Source of the DNA: Tipula vernalis | Lineage: Eukaryota > Arthropoda > Insecta > Diptera > Tipulidae | Assembly: GCA_958295665.1 (NCBI GenBank) | Contig: OY282559.1 | Span: 127,075,605-127,139,604, forward strand | DNA: 64,000 bases | Reading direction: 5' to 3' | Shown here: piece by piece, positions 1 through 12,332 of the stretch | How the letters are laid out: each line of letters opens with the position of its first letter | Position numbering within the stretch: position 1 is the stretch's first letter | The notes under the pieces: model-generated | Seen by the model: only the letters and a program-made list of their open reading frames with translations | Told to the model about the DNA's origin: nothing | Databases searched by the model: none | Made by a program: the position numbers and the translations under genes

Positions 1-127
1 TTTTTTGTTTTTCGTTGTTGTTTACGGTGTATCGATTTATTTCTGCCTAACTGATAATTCTTGATTTTAATTAGTATAAACTTTATAAACTTTAATTACT
101 GTGCCGAGTTGAAAGTGAAAGTGTGAA

Positions 128-950
128 GTGTCTCGGAAGTGCCTCTGTGGAACTTGTACAAGTGTTTTCCATGTTAAGTATGCTGATATAACAGACGAGG
201 TTCTTAAGGACCTTAAAGCTGGATCAACAACATGGCTTTGTCCCGATTGTCGTTCAACCTCTAACACATCCATTATTGATGATACGGTACCAGTTAACAC
301 AAATCTCGGTGATCTCAGTTCTCGGTGATATTACGATACCTAATTTAGCGGATGTAGTAACTATACTGAAAGGCATACAAAGTCAACTGGACTCATTAAA
401 AAATTCGGTAAATTTCTTGTACCACTCACTGGACGATATGAAACTCACCGTAGCTGAACTGTCTAAGGATGCCCAACGTTCTAACCAGAGACTTGAGTTT
501 CTTGAACAAAAAGCCGAAGCGCAGGCCGAACAAATCAACAATATGGAAGCTCTATTAGATCGTCCTACTCAAGAGCTAAACAAGAACAATATTATTTTAT
601 GTGGCATTCCACCAAACTTTGAAGACATTCCGAGTATAATAATGAAAATTGGTAACTTAATCGGTGTTACAATCACAAAGGAGGATTTAATATCTACCAA
701 ACAGATGTCACATATTAAACAAACAACTTCATTATTAAAAAATGCATTTATTTTAACACTTAAAACAGTTGAACTTGAACATATGTTACTGAATTCGTTT
801 CGGAAAAATAAAACAATATTCTTTCACGAGCTGGCAACAGCACTTCAGAATCAGAGGATATTTTTATTACACTATCTTACGAAATTCCAGTCACAATTAT
901 ATAATGCAGCTAAAATTGTTAAAAATAAACTCAATCTCAAATATCTATGG
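128..950 (+). pseudogene. LINE ORF1 fragment (zinc finger, coiled coil, RRM-like region)
   Basis: Two reading frames together resemble the ORF1 protein of CR1/jockey-group non-LTR retrotransposons, an RNA-binding chaperone of the retrotransposon particle. The first frame (128-328) carries a PHD-like cysteine cluster (CLCGTC near the start, then WLCPDC). The second frame (read from about 300) gives a coiled-coil stretch rich in Gln, Glu and Leu, then a region starting NNIILCGIPPNF that fits an RRM-like fold. A frameshift separates the two, and the LINE similarity stops near 940-950, where sequence of the opposite-strand DD37E transposase begins. The last ~25 residues of the second frame are that transposase read backwards. 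It may belong to the same LINE as the ORF2 relic at 4202-6941, split by later insertions; this is inference. Confidence 0.6.
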
Positions 951-1976
951 CTTCTATTGGATTGGCTTTCCTGGTCCTTTTTTGGACTTTTTTCATTGCC
1001 GCCTGCGTCCCTGATGTATTGATCTTCTTTAACTTTTTTTTACCTTTCTAAACAAAGAATCAACATTTTTGGCACGATATCCGTGTTGCTGTATACCTTT
1101 CTTTTCAAATTTGCCCAAAAAGTTTCAATTGGCCTTAGTTGTGGAACATTTGGTGGATTGCAGTCTTTGGTGATAAATTCGATTCTGCGCTGACGTAAAT
1201 CAGACAATATTGCATTGCCGTAATGTGAGGATGCCAAATCAGGCCAAAAAATCGATTTATCATTATTATGATATTTGTCTATAAATTTCTGAAGCACAGG
1301 TAACATTTCTTTGTATATGTTTGAGCATTAACCCGTCAGACCACTTTTGAAAAAAACTGGGTCACTGATCTGTTTTCGCTAAATGCCAACCACAACATAA
1401 CTTTACCTGAAAAACTTGGTCTGATGAATAAACTTCTCCTTTTCTAGAACTTCGTGTTCGGGAGACTCATAGTAGTATTTTGGCTGCGATTCATTAGCTT
1501 CAACAGTGAAATAAGTTTCATCATCCATCACACATTTTTAAGCTGAAGAAGCGGCGAAATATGTTTGGGAAAGCACTCTTAATCTAGACTTGATTGTAGC
1601 TAATTGTTTGGCTGTAGTTGATGGTGCCGTCTTTTTCGATTTCAGTTGTATATTCATACTTTGTAAATATTTTTAGACAGTTTTTGGGTCAACTTGTTAT
1701 TTTTACTCGGCTGCCCGTACAATTTTGCAGTTCGACCCACCGTTTCATCTTTCAATTTCATTTGAACTTTGCTATCTTGTAGTTGATATTTTTTACCAGA
1801 GCCGGTTTTTTTTCCACAGGTTCTTAATTCTCAAACAGTTTAATTGTTTAATAGATAAACGATTTTTTGAATCCAAGATCCTTGAAGTAGTGAAAAATCC
1901 CGTTCTTTGTTTTGTCCGGGTTTTCCTGACAAAGTTTACAAATTAATTTGCGACGTTCTACTTCTAGCAACGACAT
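937..1976 (-). pseudogene. DD37E mariner/Tc1-type transposase relic
   Basis: On the minus strand a transposase starts with ATG at 1976-1974 (MSLLEVERRKLICKLC, an N-terminal helix-turn-helix type start) and reaches a TGA at 939-937. It is broken by several frameshifts and stops. The C-terminal half (about 1306-1040) keeps WPDLASSHYG and RPIETFW; 37 residues lie between the Asp of the first and the Glu of the second, the spacing of ITmD37E-type elements. Past an apparent frameshift near 1043 the basic C-terminus continues (AAMKKVQKRTRKAN). The element is dead. Its insertion seems to have truncated the LINE ORF1 to its left. No clear terminal inverted repeats were identified. Confidence 0.75.
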
Positions 1977-2091
1977 TTTTGTAACTGATTGTAGAATGAC
2001 GCAGTTGTTATGTATATTTTATAAAATATAGCGGAATCACCTTATTTAAAAAAAGGAAATTTTTATTTTTGGTTGTACCAGTGCCAGTGTA

Positions 2092-3582
2092 TTAAAGGCC
2101 GTTTTAGTAATATTGCTACCTATGTATGTGTTATAGGATCACAAACAAAAATATTTACATACAAAACGTAAAAAGTTCTATGGAAAAAAAATTTTTTTTT
2201 TGATACTATTTCGTTTCGCATTTAATAACTTTTTAAATAAGGCCAAAAATGAATTTTCATTCCATTGACAATAAACTAGGGTATTGAATTATAATATTGG
2301 GCAAAAAAAAAATAATTATTGTTGAATATTTTGCATATTTTCATTCAACGCCGTTTCACTGTTTTCTAAAATTTTTGTCTATAAAACTGCGAGAGAGACT
2401 AAAATCAAAACAGAAAAAATTAACAAAACAAAATGTATGAAAACAAAATGATTTTGTTTATTTTCTTTAGTATTGCTTTGCAACTCATGATAATCGGTTG
2501 TTTCTGTATGATGTTATGTTCAAGGGTGGGGAAATTGTAGATCAGTATATACAGAGAAAATATAAAAAGCGAGATTTTTATTTTAGTTGTTAGTACTTTC
2601 CTGATTGTGCGATTACATTTACGACATGAGAAATGCGTAATTTGCTTTTGCTGATTGTGCGATTAAGAAATGCGTAATCCGTTTTTTGCTTTTTTTATAA
2701 ACACATTTTTTTTGTAAACCATCGATTATTAGAAATTAGGTTATTGAATTATAATATTTCATTTTTACTGTAATATTTTGCGCCTAAATAATTAAAAATG
2801 TACAAAACTCAAATTTGAAACAAAAAAAGTTTGTAAAAATTTATTTTCTAATTTACATACTATATCTAAAAAATGCATTACTATGAATTTTTACATTTTT
2901 AGAACATATAGTTTTATCAATTTATAATTTTTCAGTCGTAAAAAATGACACTAATAATTACTAATAATATTTTAATTACGTTATCTAATTGCTAGTAATC
3001 GATCGTATAAATAAAAGTTGTACATATATAAGAAAAGTATTACGCATTTCTCATGTCGTAATCGCACAATAAGGAAAGTACTAAACAAACATCTCGTTTT
3101 TTTTATTTTCTCCGTACATACAGAATAAAAATTTCCCCATCCTCGGACAAAACATCGTACAGAAACAACCTATCATTATGAGTTGCAAAGCAATACTAAA
3201 GAAAATAAACAAAATCATTTTATTTTCATACATTTTGTTTTGTTAATTTTTTTTGTTTTGATTTTAGTCTCTCTCGCAGTTTTATAGATACAAATTTTAG
3301 AAAACAGTGAAACGGCGTTGAATGAAAATATGCAAAATATTCAACAATAATTTTTTTTTTTTTGCCCAATATTATAATTCAATACCCTAGTTTATTGTCA
3401 ATGGAATGAAAATTCATTTTTGGCCTTATTTAAAAAGTTATTAAATGCGAAACGAAAAAGTATCAAAAAAAATTTTTTTTTTTCATAGTACTTTTTACGG
3501 TTTGTATGTAAATATTTTTGTTTGTGATCCTATAACACATACATAGGACACGCCATTTTTTTTGTGCTCACACGGCCTTTAA
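2092..3582. mobile_element. Foldback element with ~0.55-kb inverted arms
   Basis: The left arm (about 2092-2642) and right arm (about 3040-3582) are reverse complements of each other over more than 500 bp with small differences. The outer ends read TTAAAGGCCG and CGGCCTTTAA, flanked on both sides by TA, so the target-site duplication is TA or, counting the shared bases, TTAA. The ~400-bp centre is AT-rich and non-coding. A partial second copy of the inner arm end lies at about 2651-2678. The shape is that of a long-TIR MITE; the superfamily (Tc1/mariner versus piggyBac-like) cannot be decided from the ends. Confidence 0.8.
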
Positions 3583-3659
3583 TACATAGGCAATGGTTGT
3601 ACAATAGAAATACAGACACATTTTACATTTTGTCCATATTTTATTTCTCATACGTTACA

Positions 3660-3934
3660 CAAAACCAACAAAAATGTTTATACAAGCCGTCTCGTTCGCT
3701 CCTTACACATATTCGATCAAAAAAAAAATGTACACTAAATTTATTTATGTATTGGTGTTTATATATCTTAAAATACTTTAATTTCGATGAATTTATCACC
3801 TATACTTATTTGTTTTGTGTATATATACTTTCTGATTTATTTTATGGGCATCACTAATACTATACCTTAACGTACTTTTTTATGTCTTAAGTGTTTGTAC
3901 TGTTTGGCTTGTATAAACATTTTTGTTGGTTTTG
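3660..3934. mobile_element. Small MITE with CAAAACC termini
   Basis: A ~29-bp inverted repeat starts CAAAACCAACAAAAATG on the left and ends CATTTTTGTTGGTTTTG on the right. The direct repeat CGTTACA flanks it at 3653-3659 and 3935-3941, a 7-bp target-site duplication. The interior has no coding capacity. The left ~55 bp are closely similar to the element at 12333. Confidence 0.7.
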
Positions 3935-4201
3935 CGTTACATCACACAACTACATTTGCACTATATGTTGGTATCAAAATTCTGTATTTTAAAGGTAATA
4001 TTATATTATCGTGAATTATTGTTTCTGTCCTTCAGTCTTTTATCAATATTTTTAGTTTTAATGCATGAATTTTTTTATTTTTTCCACTACTATATATCCA
4101 CGTTCAGCTTTTCATATTTTTGTATTCAAATTTTTTTTTACATACTTTTGAAGTTTTCTTTCTTATATATCGCTTTAGATTTTCTAATCAGTTTTTATTG
4201 A

Positions 4202-6941
4202 ATGACTTTTAAATCTTTAAAAGCAAAATATTTTAACAATTATTTTTCAAATATTGATGATTTCTCATTGGATCATGTTGATATGAATCTTTCTTCCAAA
4301 AGCCTGTGTGTACTTCAATTTAATATTTGGGGCATGAATGAACTAAGTAAGTTTGACAATTTACTAAATTTCATTGATAGTTTACATTTACATACTGAGA
4401 TTCATTTGATAGTTATAACCGAAACATTTATTAAAAGCTCAAATAAATTCTCCTTTAATATTAATAATTTCTCAAACGTCTTCTCTTGTAGAGATGACAG
4501 GTCTAGGGGGGTGGGGGTGGGGGGGGGGGGAATTGCGATGTTCATCAGGGAAGATATTCGCTGTAATATCCTAAACACTGACAATGGGACCTTGCCGTTC
4601 CAGTTCATTTGTATTCAATTCTCGGGGCTTAATCCAATTAATGTTTGTGGGATCTATAGGCCACCTGGCTCTGATACTACTTATTTTTTAGAAAACAACT
4701 TCTATGTAGCAACAATTCCAATTCTGACCTTATTATAGTAGGAGATTTGAATACACCGATTAATAAAAAATTAAAACTAATTTCTGAGTACAATTCCACC
4801 TTATTAAGTCATGATATGATTGTTACTAACACATTTGCTATCAGACCAGTAAGTGGTAATATCGTGGATCATGCTATTAACAGTTTTCATAATATAGAAC
4901 GAGTTTTTAACTCAACAATTGAATCTGAGTGGTTGGTAAATTTTCGAAGTCTAAACAAGTACAGATGAAAATGAAAAATGCTAATATTTGTCCCTGGATG
5001 CATCTAGATCTTTGGAATCTAATAAAAGAAACAAATCGCACACTCAAAAGGTTTAAACAAAGCACAAACAACTCTGCGTTAAAGGACAGACTAGATTTAC
5101 TCAAAAAAAATATAAAATCTAAAAAATACTACGCAAAAAAATTATATTTCAAAAATTTGTTTAATAATTTAAATCAAAAGGAAGTATGGAATCAAATAAA
5201 TCAATTCATAAAGCATAATACTAAAGCGGATATCCACCCCATTGTACAAAATGATGTCGAATACAAAGACCTTCCCAGTATTGTAAATATATTCAATAAC
5301 CATTTTGTAAATGTTGGCAACAGCCTCTCTTCTACAAGTAATGGTAACACTGAATTATACAATCTGCACAACAACAGCTCGAATTCATTTTTTTTACGCC
5401 CAATCTCCGTTACGAAAACATATAATATAATTAATAATTTAGACAATAATAAGGGTGGTGGGTATGATAATATTCATAATACTGTTATAAAACGTAACTC
5501 AGCATTCTTTTCTCAAATATTGACGGATTTATTCAATGTAGTGTTTGAAACCGGCATTTATCCTGATTGTTTGAAGATTGCAAAAGTGACACCAATATTT
5601 AAATCAGGAGACTGCAAAGCTGCTAGTAACTACCGACCAATTTCTATCTTGTCTGTGTTTGACAAAATACTTGAAACATTAATGGCAACTCGTCTGACTG
5701 AATATCTAAACGCTTTAGATTTTTTTTACTGTCATCAATGTGGTTTTAGACAGGGGTCTGGCACAGATACCGCTTTAATTGAGATTACTGATCTGATTTA
5801 CCGAGCTTTCGATAATCAGGAGTATATATGTGGTCTATTTTTAGATCTGCATAAAGCGTTTGACTGTATTGATCATTGTCTACTTCTAAATAAGTTGTAT
5901 TGCTATGGCTTTCGAGGCTTGGCTTATAATCTTTTGATGAGTTATCTTCAAAATCGTAAACAATTTGTGGCTTTAGATGGTGTAACTAGCAGCACTCTAA
6001 CTATTAATTGCGGCATCCGTAAGGGTAGTGTACTTGGCCCTATTATATTTCTGATTTTCATAAATGATATATCACACCTACCTCTGGCTGGGAAAATTAG
6101 AATGTTTGCTGATGATACCACAATATTCTATAATTCCAAAGATTGCTCCCAAGCCATGACACACATGGAAAACGACGCTACTGTACTTATAGAATATTTC
6201 GATGTAAATAAAATATCTGTAAACCTCAACAAAACCAAATTTATTATCTTTCAATCCCCATTCCTCCCTCATTGTGATTTCGAACCCTTGCAAGTTTCAA
6301 ATGGTATTATCGAGGGAGTTGATAAACTCAAATACTTTGCAGTTTTACTTGATAAGCATATGTCTTGGAATGAACACATTCATACGTTGAGTTTAAAAGT
6401 CAGTCCGTTTATTTATTTGATTAGGAAGCTTGCTTCCTTTGTTCCACAACATATTCTAAAAATGATTTATTCTTCATTTATTCACACAAGATTCTATTTT
6501 GCGATTGCTTATTTGGGCCACATTGGAAAATCAAAGATAAAAAGGTTGCAACTTTTACAAAACAAAAGCTGCAAAGCTATCTATAGGCTTCCACAATTGT
6601 TTCCCTCCGTCGAGCTGTATAAGAATGTAACTGAAGGAATCCTGCCAATAAACGCATTATTCCAATTTCATGTTTCACTATATATGTATAAACGTTTGCG
6701 GTTATCGTCAACGCTATCAAACAATGAGTTTCAGTATGTAAATCATAGCCATACAACCCGTCGTTCTAATCTTTTGAAATGTTATAAAATCAAAACTGAA
6801 TTTGGTCGAAAATCCATATCGTACTTTGGTCCATATGTATATAACCATTTACCGACTGTTATTACTAGATCTGTGAATGTTTACAATTTCAAGAAAACTT
6901 TAAACACGTATTTGGCTGAACTGGTTGAAGATTATCTCTAA
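4202..6941 (+). pseudogene. LINE ORF2: AP-endonuclease and reverse transcriptase, frameshifted
   Basis: The N-terminal part (4202-4738) is an AP-like endonuclease with ITETF and YRPPGSD. It shifts frame for VGDLNTPIN and SGNIVDHAI (4739-4968), then shifts again into the reverse transcriptase (4929-6941). The RT keeps NYRPIS, a GFRQGSGT box, LFLDLHKAFD, GSVLGP and the catalytic FADD (MFADDTTIF), so the active-site residues survive although the frame is broken at least twice. A G-rich run at about 4505-4530 (GGGGGTGGGGGGGGGGGG) sits in the endonuclease region and may reflect slippage. The protein would nick target DNA and reverse-transcribe LINE RNA; this copy cannot make it in one piece. Confidence 0.85.
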
Positions 6942-7206
6942 CGCGACATATTATCTGTACCTTTTAAATTTGTTTATTCACCTTATTTTATTATTTTATT
7001 TTTATTATTTTATATTTTTTTTTATTATTATATATTTAACTTGCAGTTTATTACTAAATTGTTATTTTATACCTTGTACATTATTTCTGTCTAATTTTTG
7101 TTTTAGAGGAGAGCTGATTAGCTTTTAAAGGACCATAAAAACTTTTAGTTTTAGTTTATTGTTAAAAATTGTTAATTTTTAATAAATAAATAAATAAAAT
7201 AAATTC
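4202..7206 (+). mobile_element. LINE (CR1/jockey group), 3' part with ORF2
   Basis: Non-LTR retrotransposon containing an endonuclease-reverse transcriptase ORF, a short AT-rich 3' untranslated region and a terminal AATAAATAAATAAATAAAAT-type tail at about 7181-7206. The 5' boundary is unclear: AT-rich sequence between 3942 and 4202 could belong to it. No target-site duplication could be matched with confidence. Confidence 0.75.
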
Positions 7207-7287
7207 TAAATTCTAATACCTTTGTTAGATACCTAAACATTGTCAATCTGATTGAATACTTTAAATGCAGAAGTTAATAGAAAGTCG

Positions 7288-7950
7288 ACGGTTATAATCT
7301 GGGATGAGTCTATACGATGGCACTCAGCACAGCACTGAAAGCTATAGAGAAGCTATTAAAAGAAGCATAAAAGCAAGCATAAAGTTGAATGAAAATTGGA
7401 AAAAGTTTAAAGTCTTGAAACTTAAAAATAACGTCCGATCTGTAGATTTTGAGTTTAGTCAAAGGTTAGTTAAATTAGGTAATGGCACCTTAAATAACAA
7501 TTATGGGCTTGCCGATGATATAATAGAAATTCTTAAAAATATGATGCAAAGACTTTTTAATTAAAGAAATCTTTGGAAATAGATTAACCATTGCGGATAT
7601 TGAACGTTATTCCAGTCGAGCTACCCTATGTTCTAAAAACTCGAAAGTTGATGAAATCAATCAGAAAGTGTTGGATATGCTTAAAGGCGAAATAGTAACT
7701 TATCTTAGTGCAGACTCCATTGATGAGGCAAATGATGAAGATAGGCAAAATTATCCCTGTTGAAATTCTAAATGAACAAACTCCTTCAGGAATGTCATTA
7801 CATAAACTACGTTTAAAAATTTATTTACCAGAGCCTGTTTTTAGTCATGGACAGTTAAATGTTGCTATTTCTCGAGAACGTCGTGCTTGCGACGTAAAAA
7901 CCAAAATTCTTGACCGAATAGATCAAGGACATCCTTTTGTTAATAACTGA
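7288..7950 (+). pseudogene. Helitron Rep-helicase, C-terminal helicase relic
   Basis: Three frame-broken blocks, in order, match the PIF1-family helicase end of Helitron Rep/helicase proteins. The first is a Walker-B-like IIWDES followed by MALSTALKAIEKLL (7288-7350). The second is FSQRLVKLGNGTLNN (7440-7500). The third is PSGMSLHKLRLKIYLPEPVF, then SHGQLNVAISRERR (7780-7890), the conserved C-terminal helicase motif. At least two frameshifts are present and the Rep nuclease domain is absent. Helitrons are rolling-circle transposons. The expected 3' hairpin and CTRR end could not be placed. Confidence 0.8.
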
Positions 7951-8948
7951 TAATAAAATGATTTTCCAGATTTGAAACATTTGTGTGTTTTCCTCTTTTT
8001 TATGACAGACGTCCGACAGCCTTTGCTAATAGTATACCAGGATATATATGTGGACTGGTTCCCCTAATTTTATTTAACAAAAATCACGTCACAATTAGGA
8101 AGGAACAATATTTTATTTTAATTGATGTTTTAATATATTTTCAAAATAATTTAATTTTATTTGAATAATTATTTATTTAAAAGAATTCTTTGCTATACAA
8201 ATGAGGCTAAGTAAGTATTATTCATTTCCAGAATGTCATAAATTAAACAAACCAATAAATTTACATAAAACTTACTTCCCTTTAGTGGTTTTAATCACCC
8301 CTAAACCAAACAAATTACACCCAACAATAATAATTCTTTGTCCTACACAGCAACAACAACAACAACAACAAAAATGTTGGTTGGCCATGTTCAATGCGAC
8401 ATTAATTTCCCTTATCATTATGCAATCGGATCTTTTTTTTTAACACGAATACTGCTATAAAATAATTTTTTTATTACTATTTAAGAATATCGTCGCCTTT
8501 TTGTAATTAATAAAAATCCCTTTTTCCTTTAATTTTAAAACAACGCAAAATATAATGGCTGACCATTGAGCGCGATATCCTGCATAAAAACGTCATACAT
8601 TTTATCCCTGATTAATATTACATTTTGTATTATTAGTATACGACGTCGTTATCCTTAAAAAAAAAAATTAAAACATACATAAATAATAAAATTAAATAAG
8701 GAACGGACAAAACTTTTTTTTTTGTCGTCAGCTTTCATAAAAATCTACAACACAATAGTAAACTTTGAACTTTCAATATTTCATTTAATTTATAACAATT
8801 TTCCCTCATCTCGAAAAACGATGGTAAAAAATAAAAAATTAAATCGTTTAACTGTATTGTATTTTTACGAGGGGGTATACCATTTACAATGTGAACGACG
8901 AATGATGGGAAAAGCTCACAAAACAAGCTTTTAAAACATTTTTTTTTT

Positions 8949-8987
<39 letters not shown>

Positions 8988-9864
8988 AATAAATTTTATT
9001 TTTTCAAATTTAATGAATCGTAACGAGAAAGCTTTTCATTTTGTTTGTTTTTTTGGAAAATTAATTTCCTTAATCTTTATTGATTTCGATCGTATATAGT
9101 GGGTAAAGCGCAAGAAGTAATATTATAACAAAAAAAATATTGGAAAATCGTTGTATGTAATTTTGTTGTGCACTGGCTGAATGAAAGGATCTTTAATGTA
9201 CTGGAATTTTTTTTTTTTTTTGTTTGCACTACACAGGAAATAAAGCTTAGAGTAATTTTTCATTTGGGACTGCTTAATTTAAACAGCTTATAAAAAATTT
9301 GAATTAAATTTTGTACCCGTATACGTGAATAATAGCGATTAGAACACATTTGAAACTCATTCGAATACTCTCAATTTGCTAACTAATTAGAGTTGAAATT
9401 TACTAACTAGTTAGAGTATAATAAGGCTTCTCGTGCCGAAAGGGTTAACTTTTGTTTAGAATCTGACAAAAAGAGTAGGACCTTTTCTTGCTGGTAAATT
9501 TCCTCGCTACAGTTAACTGGTACAGATTTTTTGAAATTAATCTTGAATGACTGATAGATTAATAACTTCTTGTTTCAAATAAGAGAACGTTTTAAATTAT
9601 TTTAGAGAATGGCGCTATGGCACTAAAAAGGGGACATTACTAAAAAAAGTTGTCCAAAAACACTTGTAGGTACTTCGTGTAAACTATTATAAGGAATAGA
9701 CATTCTACTTCTATCACATATAAGATTCAGGAGCCCTCAGCCATTTGCCGAACTTGATCGAATATCGATTCTATAAGAACACGGAGGAATCCTAATACAA
9801 ATACATTTTAGTGAAAATCTCGACAATTACAAATTAAATCTTATTGATTTAGATGCTACCGAGT
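7951..9864. other. Non-coding AT-rich stretch with microsatellites
   Basis: No coding region or RNA gene was recognised. It holds short simple repeats: (CAA)n at about 8349-8372 and (TTA)n at about 8951-8986. Confidence 0.5.
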
Positions 9865-9877
9865 GTAGTAGGTACTT

Positions 9878-10457
9878 ATTATTATTATTATTATTGGAGG
9901 GCCATGCGGGCGATCAACCACCTCGCACTGCGACCTAAAAGATCTATTATGCTGGACCCTAGTTAATTATCCGTCCAGTCAATATTCAGGTTATTAATGA
10001 ACCTAACAACCGTTTACTACAGCATGCAGTTCCGCTAGAAAGACGGTAGCATTGGAGCCCAACTTCGAGAGGATTGTCCCTCTCCCGTATATTCGTAGTG
10101 CCTGCTTGTATTCAGAGTCCGCATATTTGGGACTGATTAACCTATCAGCCATTCATCCATCGGCATATGCTGTTCCACCTTAGATTAGGATTTTTTGTCA
10201 AGGTTATCTCATTTAGCACCGTACTTTAGCCTGTGCCAAATGGCCTTACTTGGCAATGGTTGCCACGAGGAGGCAGCACGTACACTTGCGAATTGTAAAC
10301 AGGTTACCCCTTACACAATTGTACCCATCACGCAGCTACCTAATGACAAGATCAGAACAGCTCACGTGATGCGCACCATACTGGAAGGTTACGGAGCTGG
10401 TAGATTAATCTACTCAACTTTGGCCCTCCCCTCCCCTCCAATAGACGCCAAACCACC
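9878..10457 (-). mobile_element. SINE-like retrotransposon with TAA tail, copy 1
   Basis: Read on the minus strand the insertion starts GGTGGTTTGGCGTCTATTGG and ends in a (TAA)n tail, seen on the plus strand as ATT repeats at 9878-9895. A 13-bp target-site duplication, GTAGTAGGTACTT, flanks it at 9865-9877 and 10458-10470. Its 5' end coincides with that of the copy at 35371-36126, so it is a discrete short element rather than a random 5' truncation. Relative to copy 2 it lacks ~170 bp in the middle. The 3' half shows traces of a LINE RNase H domain, readable in copy 2. No convincing tRNA- or 5S-like promoter was seen in the head. Confidence 0.75.
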
Positions 10458-10473
10458 GTAGTAGGTACTTGCT

Positions 10474-11472
10474 TAGGGGTTTCATTATCGTTTACCGGTT
10501 TAACCACACACAATTTGTTACAGATTTACCGGTAAAACAATTTATTTTTACCGAGAAATAACAATTTTTTTTTTGTCTATGCATATATTCAGGAGTTTCC
10601 GCACGAATTTGTAATCACTAAAGCATTGCCACATGATATAAATACAGATATTTTCCTTAAAATGGGTTTTCCAATTAATAATAAATAACTGCAAATTTTT
10701 GATTTAAATTAACGAGAAATATTGTAATATAACTTAATTTATTAACTAAAATAATAAATTTTCAATAATTAGTCAATTTTAATTTATATAAAAATCTTTG
10801 TTTTGTCCAAAATTGTCAAAATATTGTAATTTTATTATTTTAATTAATAACTTAACGGGTAAGTTATTTTTAAATGAAAAATATATTTTTAGAAAAACGT
10901 CTTTAGTTGTGTGGCAATGCTTATATTGTACAATGCGTGCGTTGTAGCGAAATACAAATTAATTTCTATTGGACTTTTTCAATTGACATTCAATACACAA
11001 CAAATATTCAATACACTCAGTTTTTTGTTATGCGAAAGTTCGGCAATTTTTTGTGCAATAGTTAAAATGGTTTTCTAATAAATGTAAATATTATTTTATT
11101 ACTGGTGCGAATTATACATCGATAGATGAGCGAGAAATAGAAATAAAGGGTAAGGATAGTTGGTGTTTCTTCGTTAGTTTTTAGATATTTTAAGAAAGAA
11201 AAACATTGCTACAGCCATGGAAACTGGGAATATTAGTTGTGAAACTAAAACAACTGTATGTCACTACTACACCCGTGACGGCAAAAATGCACCAAAATGT
11301 AAGCTTGCGTGTTGATCCAATTTTTGAACTAAGATTATGATGAAAGTAATCGGCCTAACTTTTTAAATAATTAAAACGGTAATTTACCGATAAATTACCG
11401 GTAATTTTTTGTTCTTAAAGAAAATTTTCCGTTGACCGGTAAATGGAAATCACGGTAAAATTGAAAGCCCTA
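10474..11472. mobile_element. Non-autonomous hAT element
   Basis: The ends are inverted repeats (TAGGGGTTTCATTATCG on the left; TAGGGCTTTCAATTTTACCG read inward from the right) and are flanked by a perfect 8-bp duplication TACTTGCT at 10466-10473 and 11473-11480, the hAT hallmark. ACCGGT-rich subterminal motifs recur near both ends. The 999-bp body encodes no transposase beyond a short BED-finger-like fragment. The left duplication overlaps the right-hand duplication of the adjacent SINE-like insertion. Confidence 0.85.
11217..11315 (+). pseudogene. BED-finger fragment of hAT transposase
   Basis: A 32-codon ORF (METGNISCETKTT, then VCHYYTRDGKNAPKCKLAC) has the spacing of the start of a hAT BED zinc finger: an aromatic-rich strand, DG, then a Cys-x3-Cys-like pair. 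It ends at a TGA before the His part of the finger. It supports the hAT assignment of the surrounding element. The call is suggestive because the fragment is short. Confidence 0.45.
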
Positions 11473-11480
11473 TACTTGCT

Positions 11481-12332
11481 GAAGCGTTAAAGGCTCTTAA
11501 AATTAAGATCTATACTTCTTTTTATATTTTTTCACCGCCAAACTTAATATAAATATCTGCCTTTTTGTCTACACGTGACGTGATGCGCAAAGAAAGGCGG
11601 AAATGAGACACGGGAATATACTACCTCTATTTTATGTATATATTGATTTTTCACATTATCCCTCTTATTCGATGTTAAACAAAAAAAAACCTTTTGCTAT
11701 CTTAAACAAGAAACATTAAAAATCGCACCTTTGACAGAGTCAAGAAAATGACACAAAAAAGAGGAATATCAAATATAATGTGAAAAATATAAGAAGTAAA
11801 TTAGTTATTTTTCCTTATTGTTATTCAAGCGCAGAAAACACAGGATGGATGTAGGTGGGGGATTTTTCAACAATTAAAATTATTAATAAAATTTTAGTTT
11901 CTAAATATTTTTCTGACTTATTTTCCATTTTTAGTTAATATTTATTTATCTTTACTTTATATACATATGTAATTCAATTCAATTTTAGTCAAATAATAAT
12001 TAAAGTATAGGTGAAATAATAATTATTGTGTAATTTTGCAAAATGCAATCCACTGGGATGCATTTATCAGGCAATGTTTTATATTTATAGATAGAGAAAT
12101 CAAAATTATCGATTTCTTTATTAAGTGCATGATTTTAACTTTTGTGTGGTTGTACATGAAATTTAATTACTAAAACCTAATAATTGGATAGTATTAAAAT
12201 TGATTTTAACTTAATTTGATAGGGCGTATTTAATTTCATATCGTATTCTATTTTTACGCATACTTAAATGTGTTCTTTTATTTTATTTTATGTACAACTG
12301 ACACAAATATATTTTTGAAGCTTGATACATAA
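11481..12332. other. AT-rich intergenic sequence
   Basis: No gene, RNA or clear repeat was recognised. Stop codons are dense in all frames. Confidence 0.5.

Noticed and set aside
8349..8986. CAA and TTA microsatellites as possible CRISPR or regulatory arrays
   Set aside because: Simple short tandem repeats without spacers, in a eukaryotic sequence.
10195..10461. 88-codon plus-strand ORF
   Set aside because: Lies antisense within the SINE-like element; the other copy does not preserve it.
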